Below, one piece after another: positions 1 to 5,779 of a stretch of DNA of 8,525 nucleotides. The DNA comes from CAYFJO01 sp964343305 (GTDB taxonomy: Bacteria > Planctomycetota > Planctomycetia > Pirellulales > Pirellulaceae): contig CAYFJO010000450.1 in assembly GCA_964343305.1 (NCBI GenBank), forward strand, positions 1 to 8,525, given 5' to 3'. Made by a program: the position numbers and the translations under genes. The notes beneath the pieces were generated by a model. That model made no database searches and was not told the origin of the DNA. It worked only from the letters and a program-made list of their open reading frames with translations. Positions within the stretch are counted from its first letter, which is position 1. Every line of letters begins with the position of its first letter.

Positions 1-332
1 CGTTCGAGCAACACTTGCACGCATGGATCGTCCACACGATAGAAAATGTTGTTGCCGTCGCGCCGAGTCGCGAGGATGCTGCGATCGACCAAACGCTGGA
101 GTTGGTTCGACACAGCTTGCGGTTTCATTCCGACCGCCTCGGCCAACGCCGTTACGCGCAGCTCGCCTTCGCGCACCAGCGCATGAAGAAGTCGCAGACG
201 CGTGTCGTTGGCGAAGACTTTGAACAAGCGCATTAGTTGTTCGGCTTGTTGCTGGTTGAGGAGCGGTTGATCCTCGACGGGACCGACTTGCGGTATTTCC
301 GCGACAGTGAGAGCAGAGTGTTGATTTGTCAT
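1..332 (-). CDS. ArsR/SmtB-family winged-helix transcriptional repressor (3' end outside window)
   Basis: The minus strand reads open from the ATG at 332 to the window edge, giving 110 residues with no stop. Residues 28-100 match the ArsR helix-turn-helix and wing. The segment LMRLFKVFANDTRLRLLHAL is the family's opening helices, the stretch around 57-83 (ELRVTALAEAVG, then PQAVSNQLQRL) is the recognition helix-turn-helix, and DGNNIFYRVDD (92-102) is the wing. Family members are homodimers that leave DNA when a metal or other inducer binds. The cysteine pair of classic ArsR (ELCVCDL) is absent here (ELRVTAL). The only visible cysteine is C104, just after the wing, so an alpha-3 arsenic site of that type is not supported and the ligand is unknown. 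A site near the missing C-terminus remains possible. No Shine-Dalgarno precedes the ATG. An operator-like palindrome overlaps its promoter, suggesting autoregulation. Confidence 0.9.
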   Translation of the reverse strand, partial: MTNQHSALTVAEIPQVGPVEDQPLLNQQQAEQLMRLFKVFANDTRLRLLHALVREGELRVTALAEAVGMKPQAVSNQLQRLVDRSILATRRDGNNIFYRVDDPCVQVLLE

Positions 333-336
333 ATCA

Positions 337-368
337 ATTACAGTATATTGTGTAATAGTGTGTGTCAA
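337..368 (-). promoter_or_regulatory. Promoter and palindromic operator of the ArsR-type gene
   Basis: On the minus strand a consensus -35 TTGACA (368-363) is followed after 15 bases by TATACT (347-342), a good -10. The spacer is shorter than the usual 17. Transcription would start near 335, only a few bases before the ATG at 332, so the mRNA would be leaderless or nearly so, in keeping with the missing ribosome binding site. A 20-base dyad (337-356) has perfect 6-base arms ATTACA and TGTAAT and matches its own reverse complement at 16 of 20 positions. It covers the -10 and most of the spacer, where bound repressor would block RNA polymerase. The motifs are seen directly; their roles are inferred. 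Confidence 0.62.
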
Positions 369-404
369 GGACTTGCCTCGTTTGTTTCGCAAGACCTCGA
401 TTGA

Positions 405-521
405 GGTGCGATCACGCGTATCGCGCTGTGCAACTATTGGTCGTGGAAACCGGCGTTTAAACCATGGAATGATTTGGCGCAGGATCTGAAGACATCCAAT
501 TGGGAACTGGCGGCGGCATAG
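405..521 (+). pseudogene. Possible C-terminal remnant of an unrecognised gene
   Basis: After an in-frame TGA at 402-404, 38 sense codons run to a TAG at 519-521. They have protein-like composition: four tryptophans, an aromatic/basic patch (YWSWKPAFKPW) and a likely amphipathic end (WNDLAQDLKTSNWEL). There is no ATG, GTG or TTG at its beginning and no ribosome binding site, so it is not an intact gene. It could be the decayed end of a gene lost from this gap or a chance open frame. I do not recognise the family. The rest of 333-579 shows no convincing gene, RNA or terminator. Confidence 0.22.
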
Positions 522-579
522 AAGTTAACGTTGCCAGCAGTTCTCATTAGTGGGCTTGAAGGTCAACCGTGTATGAGCG

Positions 580-2502
580 CTATGATTGGCTCAACTCGTG
601 AACAGCGTCGACCAGCGCGATCGCATTGTCGACGGGCGTTTGCTGAAGGACGCCGTGGCCCAGGTTGAAAATGTGGCCGGGCCGGTTGGCGGCTTGAGTT
701 AGGACTTCTTTCGCACGTGAACGGATTTCATCGCGGTTCGCTAGTAGGACCAACGGTTCGAGGTTCCCTTGCACGGCCTTGTCGTGGCCGATGGTTGACC
801 AGGCTTCGTCCAGGCGGATTCTCCAGTCGACGCCGACTACGGCGCTGCCGCCTTCGGCGTACAGCGGCAGCAAGGCTGGATTGCCTGTGCCGAAATTGAT
901 GACCGGGACGCCGGGGATGATGCCGGCGATGATCTCTTGCATGTAGGGCAACACATAGCGGCGATAGTCGTCGGGGCCGAGGCAGCCCACCCACGAGTCG
1001 AACAGTTGCACACACTGGGCACCGGCGGTGATTTGGGCGTTCAGGTAGATTGTGATCGCGCGGACGAAGCGTTCCATCAACGATCGCCAGGCTCCTTCGT
1101 CGCGGAACATCAGCGTTTTTGTGTGCAGATAATTGCGACTCGCGCCGCCTTCGATGACGTAGCTTGCCAGCGTGAACGGCGCGCCGGAGAAACCGATGAG
1201 CGGCATGTCGGCGGGCAGATCGTTGCGGGTTTGGCGAACGGTTTCGATGACGAAGTGTAGCGAGTCAACGCTTTCCAGTTCCAACACGCGATCGACGTCC
1301 GTGCCTTCTCGCACGGGGTTGTGGATGACAGGGCCTTCGCCTTTGGCGAATTCGAGGTCGAGGCCCATTGGTTCGAGGATTGGGAGCAAGTCAGAGAAAA
1401 TGATCGCCGCGTCGACGCCAAGTTTGTTGACGGCCGTGCACATGACTTCGCTACACAGCGCCGGATTCTTGCACAATTCCAGGAAGGTTGTCTTTGCGCG
1501 GACCTCGCGATACTCGGCCATGTAACGGCCGGCCTGTCGCATCAACCAGACGGGTGTCACGTCGGTTGGTTCGAGGCGGCAGGCTTTCATGAACCGGCTG
1601 TTGTACCAGGGGGCGTCTTGGTCCATGACGTCGGACGCGGGGCCGGACAACATGACGTTGACTCGCTTCTTTCGTTTCAAAAGCTGCTCGCTTCGGTCCG
1701 CCGCGGCGGCGACGAGTTGGCCCATTTTGGGATGTTCGGGTTCCAGGTCGACAGGCAACTGCTGGTCGCGCAGCATTTCGCTTGTTGTGGGTCCGACGGA
1801 GGCGACGACGGTTTCTCGAAGCGCTTCTCGCACTGTGTCGACGATGCCCAACCGCTCGGCCATGCCCAAGACGTTGGTCACCTGGTTGGCGGACGTGAAC
1901 ATCACCACGTCGATGTCGCCGTCGGCCAAACGACGCACGTTCGCATCCAGTGGTCCCGAGTCGTCGGGCAGATCCCATCGATAGACGGGGACACTCATTA
2001 CGCGTGCCCCACGTGCTTCGAGTCCGGCGACGAGGCTTGGATTGGATTTGCCGTATTCCTGGACGGCGATGGTTTGGTTGGCGATCGACATTTGGGCGTC
2101 GATTGTTGTGAGGATGTCGCGCCAGGTGTTTGGCTCAGGAACCTGGATCGTCGGTGCCAGACCGGCCTTTTTCATCGCCGCCACGGCCTTCGGTCCGCGG
2201 GCAATCGTCGTGATGTCCGAGAGGGCGTCAAGATAACGATCGCGTTCGACGTGCCGCTCGACGGCCGCCAGCAAATGCCGGAATCCAACGCCTGTTAAAA
2301 AGATGACGGTGTCAACCTCGGCGGTGATCAGCCGATGAGCGAAATCGATGGCCGGCGTGTTTTCTTCGAGAGCGACTTCGCGCATCGATGGGCTGACGAA
2401 CGGCCGGCCGCCAAAACGCTCGATCATCCTCGTGATTTCTTCGGCGTTGCGGCTTTCGAAGGCAGCGACAGACAGACCATTGAAACTGGGGGGATTGCTC
2501 AT
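580..2502 (-). CDS. hemE: Bifunctional uroporphyrinogen-III synthase / uroporphyrinogen decarboxylase (HemD-HemE fusion)
   Basis: This 640-residue protein joins two consecutive cytoplasmic enzymes of tetrapyrrole synthesis. Residues about 8-270 resemble HemD, which cyclises hydroxymethylbilane to uroporphyrinogen III; the FTSANQVTNVL (202-212) and ASVGPTTSEML (234-244) segments are typical. Residues about 300-640 are HemE, which decarboxylates uroporphyrinogen III to coproporphyrinogen III. They include MRQAGRY (321-327) with the two substrate-binding arginines, the catalytic aspartate D371 in FSDLL, Y448 in ASYVIEG, S503 in FDSW and H616 in NLGHGV. HemE is full length and all key residues known from the family are present. 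A charged linker (about 268-300) connects the halves. The frame stays open upstream to 2715, but I chose the ATG at 2502 because HemD homology begins just after it and the upstream codons are made of palindromic repeats. The ribosome binding site is weak (GAG three bases before ATG). A separate internal HemE start (M284, M293 or M305) cannot be excluded. Confidence 0.93.
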   Translation of the reverse strand: MSNPPSFNGLSVAAFESRNAEEITRMIERFGGRPFVSPSMREVALEENTPAIDFAHRLITAEVDTVIFLTGVGFRHLLAAVERHVERDRYLDALSDITTIARGPKAVAAMKKAGLAPTIQVPEPNTWRDILTTIDAQMSIANQTIAVQEYGKSNPSLVAGLEARGARVMSVPVYRWDLPDDSGPLDANVRRLADGDIDVVMFTSANQVTNVLGMAERLGIVDTVREALRETVVASVGPTTSEMLRDQQLPVDLEPEHPKMGQLVAAAADRSEQLLKRKKRVNVMLSGPASDVMDQDAPWYNSRFMKACRLEPTDVTPVWLMRQAGRYMAEYREVRAKTTFLELCKNPALCSEVMCTAVNKLGVDAAIIFSDLLPILEPMGLDLEFAKGEGPVIHNPVREGTDVDRVLELESVDSLHFVIETVRQTRNDLPADMPLIGFSGAPFTLASYVIEGGASRNYLHTKTLMFRDEGAWRSLMERFVRAITIYLNAQITAGAQCVQLFDSWVGCLGPDDYRRYVLPYMQEIIAGIIPGVPVINFGTGNPALLPLYAEGGSAVVGVDWRIRLDEAWSTIGHDKAVQGNLEPLVLLANRDEIRSRAKEVLTQAANRPGHIFNLGHGVLQQTPVDNAIALVDAVHELSQS

Positions 2503-2543
2503 AAGCTCAATGCTACTTGAGCGTGCGAATTCCAGAAAGTGGC

Positions 2544-2575
2544 AACTTCCGAAGTCTTCTTCGACTTCGGAAGTT
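2544..2575. repeat. Perfect 13-bp inverted repeat (hairpin 1) upstream of hemDE
   Basis: AACTTCCGAAGTC (2544-2556) pairs perfectly with GACTTCGGAAGTT (2563-2575) around a 6-base loop TTCTTC (2557-2562). Outer bases GC/GC add two further pairs if one T is bulged. Each arm also contains its own 11-base palindrome (ACTTC-C-GAAGT at 2545-2555 and ACTTC-G-GAAGT at 2564-2574). The element could therefore act as RNA in the hemDE leader or as two DNA half-sites for a dimeric protein. No T-run follows on either strand, so it is not a standard intrinsic terminator. Confidence 0.75.
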
Positions 2576-2592
2576 TGCACCTGAATCGAGAC

Positions 2593-2618
2593 TTCCAAAG
2601 TTGAAGAAAACTTTGGAA
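2593..2618. repeat. Perfect 10-bp inverted repeat (hairpin 2) upstream of hemDE
   Basis: TTCCAAAGTT (2593-2602) pairs perfectly with AACTTTGGAA (2609-2618) around the loop GAAGAA (2603-2608). That loop is the exact reverse complement of the loop of hairpin 1. The unit is a diverged tandem copy of hairpin 1 displaced by 46 bases: ACTTCCAAAGT starts at 2591 and ACTTTGGAAAT at 2610, the same 19-base phasing as the first pair (2545 and 2564). Function is unknown; its position suggests control of hemDE, the divergent gene, or both. Confidence 0.7.
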
Positions 2619-2659
2619 ATTGGGTTTTCATCGGTTCTACGCGCGGCTGGTGCTGCCTG

Positions 2660-2685
2660 CTAGGATGGAGGCCAATGAATCCTAG
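2660..2685 (+). promoter_or_regulatory. Inverted repeat in the leader of the 386-residue protein gene
   Basis: CTAGGAT (2660-2666) and ATCCTAG (2679-2685) form a perfect 7-bp inverted repeat with a 12-base spacer. It lies 17 bases before the ATG at 2703. A clear ribosome binding site AAGGTGA (2692-2698) sits between it and the start. The repeat could be an operator or a small leader hairpin. TAGGAT resembles a -10 element, but no good -35 stands at proper spacing, so I call no promoter. Confidence 0.4.
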
Positions 2686-2702
2686 ATCTTGAAGGTGAAT
2701 TG

Positions 2703-3863
2703 ATGTCAACAACAACCGCGGATTTCGAACAGTTGCAAGAAGAACTTAATGTCGACGGCGTGTCGGCAGCGCTCTCGACCTTGGTCAATCGGCTTCGTGA
2801 ACAGAAGAAGTATCATGAGCTGTTCGAGGCATTGAAGATGCAGCTTCGTCACGACATTGGATTGCCGGTCATGTATAGCGATGCGGGCGATGACCTGGCG
2901 CCGCCGCAGCGGGAGAAGTTGGAAGATGGTCTGATCGAAGCATGTCGCGAAGTCGGTTTGCTATTGCTCAAGGATGGCAAGATTCGCGAAGGTTGGATGT
3001 ATCTGCGACCCGTGGGCGACAAGCAAGAAGCGGCGAATATCCTCGCCGAGATTGAACCCAACGACGACAACATCGATGAAATCGTCGAAGTTGCCTTGCA
3101 GGAAGGTGTCAATACAAGAGTCGGTTATCAATTGGTGCTCGATCACTTTGGCACGTGCAACGCGATCACCACGTTCGAATCGCAGATTGCCGGCCGCGGC
3201 AAGGAAGAGCAACGAGACGCGGTAGAGTTGTTGGTTCGCCACGTTCATGAAGAATTGACCGCGGCCGTCATCGCCGACATCGCACAACAAGAGGGCAACG
3301 AGTCGCCTGAGAAGACTTTGAAGGAACTGGTCGCTGATCGCGAGTGGATGTTCAACGAGAACTCTTACCACATCGACACCACGCATCTGGCTTCGACCGT
3401 GCGGTTTGCCAAGATTCTGGAGGACGAAGCGTGTTTGCGACTGGCGCTCGATTTGACCGAGTATGGCCACCGTTTGAGCGGCCAGTTTCAGTATCAAGGC
3501 GACGAGCCGTTCGCGGATATTTATCCAAGCCACGCGTTGTATTTGAGTGCGCTGATTGGCGAGCAAGTCGATGAAGCGATCGCCTATTTCCGGGAAAAGG
3601 CCGAAACAGTTGATATCAATGAGATTGGCACCATTGCCATTGAAACTTACATCGAATTGTTGGCACGACTAGGCCGGTATGACGACGCGATTGTCGCGAC
3701 GATTGAGATGATTCCACCGGGGACACAGACCTATGGGCAAGCGCCGTCGCTGTTTGAATTGTCCCAAAGTGCGGGGAGTTACGAGCGGTTTATCGAGCAG
3801 TGCAAAGAACACGACGACTTGTTGGGGTTCGCGACGGGCATCGTACAGCAGAAACTTGCGTAG
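2703..3863 (+). CDS. Hypothetical helical-repeat (TPR-like) protein, 386 aa
   Basis: I do not recognise a named family. The protein is acidic, almost wholly helical in composition, and lacks a signal peptide or membrane segment, so it is probably cytoplasmic. Residues about 275-340 look like tetratricopeptide-type helix pairs (HALYLSALIGEQVDEAIAYF, then TYIELLARLGRYDDAIVATI). Residues 20-50 (LVNRLREQKKYHELFEALK) have the same flavour, suggesting a scaffold built of helical hairpins. A central segment REGWMYLRPVGD (95-106) has conserved-motif character. No catalytic or metal-binding signature is visible. The start is the ATG at 2703, four bases after AAGGTGA; a TTG directly before it (2700) is less likely. 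The gene diverges from hemDE and converges on the protease gene. Its stop codon is inside the left arm of a 14-bp hairpin. A scaffolding role is only an inference from the repeats. Confidence 0.85.
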   Translation: MSTTTADFEQLQEELNVDGVSAALSTLVNRLREQKKYHELFEALKMQLRHDIGLPVMYSDAGDDLAPPQREKLEDGLIEACREVGLLLLKDGKIREGWMYLRPVGDKQEAANILAEIEPNDDNIDEIVEVALQEGVNTRVGYQLVLDHFGTCNAITTFESQIAGRGKEEQRDAVELLVRHVHEELTAAVIADIAQQEGNESPEKTLKELVADREWMFNENSYHIDTTHLASTVRFAKILEDEACLRLALDLTEYGHRLSGQFQYQGDEPFADIYPSHALYLSALIGEQVDEAIAYFREKAETVDINEIGTIAIETYIELLARLGRYDDAIVATIEMIPPGTQTYGQAPSLFELSQSAGSYERFIEQCKEHDDLLGFATGIVQQKLA

Positions 3864-3887
3864 GTCAGGCATGGCCTGACCTACGCA
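3857..3887. terminator. Perfect 14-bp hairpin between convergent genes
   Basis: TGCGTAGGTCAGGC (3857-3870) pairs perfectly with GCCTGACCTACGCA (3874-3887) around the 3-base loop ATG. The left arm contains the stop codon TAG (3861-3863) of the 386-residue protein, and the right arm ends two bases before the stop of the protease gene. It is ideally placed as a shared bidirectional terminator or transcript-end stabiliser. Neither strand has a T-run after it, so it is not a canonical intrinsic terminator. A dispersed palindromic repeat is an alternative. Confidence 0.6.
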
Positions 3888-3889
3888 TC

Positions 3890-5032
3890 CTAGCGTTGGC
3901 GGTCGAAGTCGGCGCGGTCGCCAACTTTGACTTTGATTGTCATCGTCTGGCGGTTGCGGTAGATCATCACGGTCACTTCTTTGTTGACGGGCGTCAAACT
4001 TACGCGATTGACGAGGTCGCCGTCGTCTTCAATAACGAAGCCATTGAAGCGCAGGATGACATCGCCCGTCTTCAAATTCGATGCTTGTGCGGGCGAATTG
4101 GGTGTGATCCCGGAAATCTTGGCACCCTGGACGCTGGGCAAGCCAATACTCGCGGCATCCTCGGGGCCGAAATCCGCGTCCAAATGAACGCCAAGAAACG
4201 CGCGAACGACTCGTCCATTTGTGATCAGTTGTTTGGCAATGGCAATCGACATGTTGATCGGAATCGTAAAACCGATGCCTTCGTTGCCGCCCGAACTACT
4301 GGCGATGGCCGTGTTGATGCCGACCAGTTCGCCGCGCAAGTTGATCAATGGACCGCCACTGTTTCCGGGATTGATGGCCGCGTCGGTTTGCAGAAAATCC
4401 TGATAGCGAACGCCGTCGTCGCCAAGTTCCAAATCGCGCCGGCCTTTGGCGCTGACGATTCCGTACGTAATGGAGTGACTCAATCCAAACGGACTGCCGA
4501 CAGCCAGCACAAATTCGCCGATTTCCAGTTTGTCGCTGTCGCCGATCTTCGCCGGCACGACATCCTTCACCGCGATGGCCATAATCGCGACGTCGGTGCC
4601 CGGATCCGTCATCACCTTGGCGGGATGCACCAGGCGGCCATCGGCGAGTTGAATATTGATTTTGTTCAATGCGGTTCGTTTGACCACGTGGCGATTGGTG
4701 AGCACGTAGAATTTTTCTTGGAACTCGATGATCACACCTGAGCCGGCTTCTTCGACTTCTCGCCGCCGGCTGAAATTGTCAACTTCCTGCCGCCGGGCTT
4801 CGATATGGACGACGGTTGGTTTGACGACCCGGGCGACCTTTTTAAGCAAGCCGAAATAGCGATCTAACGCGTCTGCTTCACGGGCCAATTCTTCGTACAA
4901 CTGCTGGCGGCTGGCGGTGGGATCGGCAGCGGTCTCCTGAGAAACAGCGTTTCCAACGGCGAGAAAGGATAAAACGCACGCGAGTGCCGTAGCCACACAG
5001 TTCGAAGTGCGGTGCGAGATGTGACGAACCAT
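3890..5032 (-). CDS. htrA: HtrA/DegP-type secreted serine protease with one PDZ domain
   Basis: The 380-residue protein belongs to the trypsin-like S1C proteases, which degrade or refold damaged proteins in the cell envelope. An N-terminal signal peptide (hydrophobic core about 12-27, probable cleavage after AVS near residue 31) directs export. A short helical segment (about 41-70, QQLYEELAREADALDRYFGL) precedes the protease domain (about 66-265). The catalytic triad is complete: H115 in TNRHVV, D147 in GTDVAIM and S225 in GNSGGP. A single PDZ domain (about 275-372) starts at FLGVHLD and contains ITPNSPAQ and LKTGDVILRFNG. One PDZ makes it closer in plan to DegS or HhoA than to two-PDZ DegP, but the signal peptide looks cleavable. 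The ATG at 5032 is preceded by a strong ribosome binding site, AGGAG seven bases upstream. dksA lies upstream on the same strand but is separated by an intrinsic terminator, so htrA probably has its own promoter between 5033 and 5100; I see no clear -35/-10 there. Confidence 0.95.
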   Translation of the reverse strand: MVRHISHRTSNCVATALACVLSFLAVGNAVSQETAADPTASRQQLYEELAREADALDRYFGLLKKVARVVKPTVVHIEARRQEVDNFSRRREVEEAGSGVIIEFQEKFYVLTNRHVVKRTALNKINIQLADGRLVHPAKVMTDPGTDVAIMAIAVKDVVPAKIGDSDKLEIGEFVLAVGSPFGLSHSITYGIVSAKGRRDLELGDDGVRYQDFLQTDAAINPGNSGGPLINLRGELVGINTAIASSSGGNEGIGFTIPINMSIAIAKQLITNGRVVRAFLGVHLDADFGPEDAASIGLPSVQGAKISGITPNSPAQASNLKTGDVILRFNGFVIEDDGDLVNRVSLTPVNKEVTVMIYRNRQTMTIKVKVGDRADFDRQR

Positions 5033-5099
5033 CTTGGTACTCCTAAGTCGGGATTCGGCAAGCGTTGGGCTAGACAGTGGTGTCGCTAAAGTTTACCAG

Positions 5100-5144
5100 A
5101 AAAAAAAGCACCCGCGAAATCCGACATTGTCGGCACGCGGGTGC
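5100..5144 (-). terminator. Intrinsic terminator downstream of dksA
   Basis: GCACCCGCG (5108-5116) pairs perfectly with CGCGGGTGC (5136-5144), and inside it CCGAC (5121-5125) pairs with GTCGG (5129-5133). Read on the minus strand, the GC-rich stem is followed at once by eight T residues (5107-5100), the textbook rho-independent layout. It ends the dksA transcript and insulates htrA. On the plus strand only four T follow shortly after the stem, so termination should be mainly in the minus direction. Confidence 0.85.
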
Positions 5145-5161
5145 ATTTTGCGTTCTTCGTA

Positions 5162-5203
5162 TCGGTGGCATCTTGCCGCCAAACGGTGGTACGATGCCAC
5201 CGA
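5162..5203 (-). repeat. Long hairpin just after the dksA stop codon
   Basis: TCGGTGGCATC (5162-5172) and GATGCCACCGA (5193-5203) are perfect 11-base inverted repeats. Inside them, CCGCC (5176-5180) can pair with GGTGG (5185-5189), with one G-U, around the loop AAAC. The stem begins 12 bases after the TAA of dksA and stands before the intrinsic terminator. It may stabilise the 3' end of the dksA mRNA. It has no T-run of its own. Confidence 0.55.
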
Positions 5204-5215
5204 CGCCCAGCGTTG

Positions 5216-5665
5216 TTACGAAACATCCAGTTCGATGTCCGACAGCTTGATGTCTGTGTCCATTGTATTGGTGTCGATCAATTTCGACCAATCCGCCGCG
5301 TTGCTGCCAACTTCGCCGTTCTTTTCCGCTTCCCGCTGGCAGCCGATGCACAGCGTTGCGTAAGGCAAAGCCTGCAAGCGTGCCAACGGGATGTTAACCT
5401 CACAAGCTTCGCAAAGACCGTATTCGCCGTTGCGCATTCGCTCCAAAGCGTTTTCGATGTAGGCCAATTCACGGCTTTCGACTTCGGCCAATTGCGAACT
5501 GATTTCGTCCTGGGCCGAATCCAGCGCTACGTCGACCACGTCGCCGCCGGACTGCTCACGAAGCTCTTTCAGCAGACTCAAGTCGCCCGCCAGCGCCTTG
5601 CGAAGGGCATCGCGTCGTCGGACGAGAATCTCTTTCAAGTTTTTGATGGAATCTTTTCGTGCCAT
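5216..5665 (-). CDS. dksA: DksA/TraR-family C4 zinc-finger RNA polymerase-binding protein
   Basis: This 149-residue protein has the DksA plan: two helices forming a coiled coil (about 5-75), a zinc finger, and a C-terminal tail. The finger cysteines C85, C88, C106 and C109 (CEAC ... CIGC, 17 residues between the pairs) are all present, preceded by the family motif ALERMRNGEYGLCEAC. At the coiled-coil tip, D42, D45 and A47 form DxxDxA, which corresponds to the D71/D74/A76 tip that E. coli DksA inserts into the RNA polymerase secondary channel. From the family, it should modulate transcription initiation, classically with ppGpp; ppGpp dependence is not visible here. I chose the ATG at 5665 because GAGG lies nine bases upstream, whereas an in-frame ATG at 5680 has no ribosome binding site. 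The tail (about 113-149) is acidic and without recognised motifs. Two hairpins follow the gene and a REP-like doublet lies upstream. Monocistronic transcription is likely. Confidence 0.9.
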   Translation of the reverse strand: MARKDSIKNLKEILVRRRDALRKALAGDLSLLKELREQSGGDVVDVALDSAQDEISSQLAEVESRELAYIENALERMRNGEYGLCEACEVNIPLARLQALPYATLCIGCQREAEKNGEVGSNAADWSKLIDTNTMDTDIKLSDIELDVS

Positions 5666-5696
5666 GTTTATGCGCCTCATTCAAACGTGTTTTGTG

Positions 5697-5779
5697 TTCA
5701 AAAAAGGGGTCAAACACCCCTTTTGTGCGAAGCACCCTTCGGGCCGTACCGGCAAAAGGTACTAGACCCCTTTTTTGAA
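5697..5779. repeat. REP-doublet-like (REPIN-like) inverted repeat upstream of dksA
   Basis: TTCAAAAAAGGGGTC (5697-5711) and GACCCCTTTTTTGAA (5765-5779) are perfect 15-base inverted repeats. The similarity continues inward: the left copy goes on AAACACCCCTTTTG to 5725, and the right copy read in reverse goes on TAGTACCTTTTG to 5753. Two 27-29-base copies of one palindromic element therefore face each other. The left copy alone folds as AAAAGGGGT/ACCCCTTTT (5702-5710 with 5716-5724). The spacer holds smaller hairpins (CGAAG/CTTCG, 5728-5741; GTACC/GGTAC, 5746-5762). This is the architecture of REPINs, which are mobilised by REP-associated tyrosine transposases. No such transposase is in the window. 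On the minus strand the left hairpin is followed by six T, so it could also terminate transcription entering dksA. Confidence 0.6.

Noticed and set aside
15..236. 73-codon plus-strand open frame at the left edge
   Set aside because: It is antisense to the ArsR-type gene, which is clearly recognisable on the minus strand.
1321..2298. 325-codon plus-strand open frame
   Set aside because: It is antisense to hemDE, which has strong homology in its own frame. The translation is His/Asp/Val-rich without family motifs, as expected from the opposite strand of a GC-rich gene.
2544..2618. CRISPR array
   Set aside because: The repeats are short palindromes with 19/27/19-base steps and no distinct spacers, and no cas genes are present.
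2961..3566. 201-codon minus-strand open frame
   Set aside because: It is antisense to the 386-residue protein gene, which has a clear ribosome binding site and coherent helical repeats.
3800..4741. 313-codon plus-strand open frame
   Set aside because: It lies antisense to the protease gene, whose full catalytic triad is in the other strand. There is no ribosome binding site and no recognisable domain.
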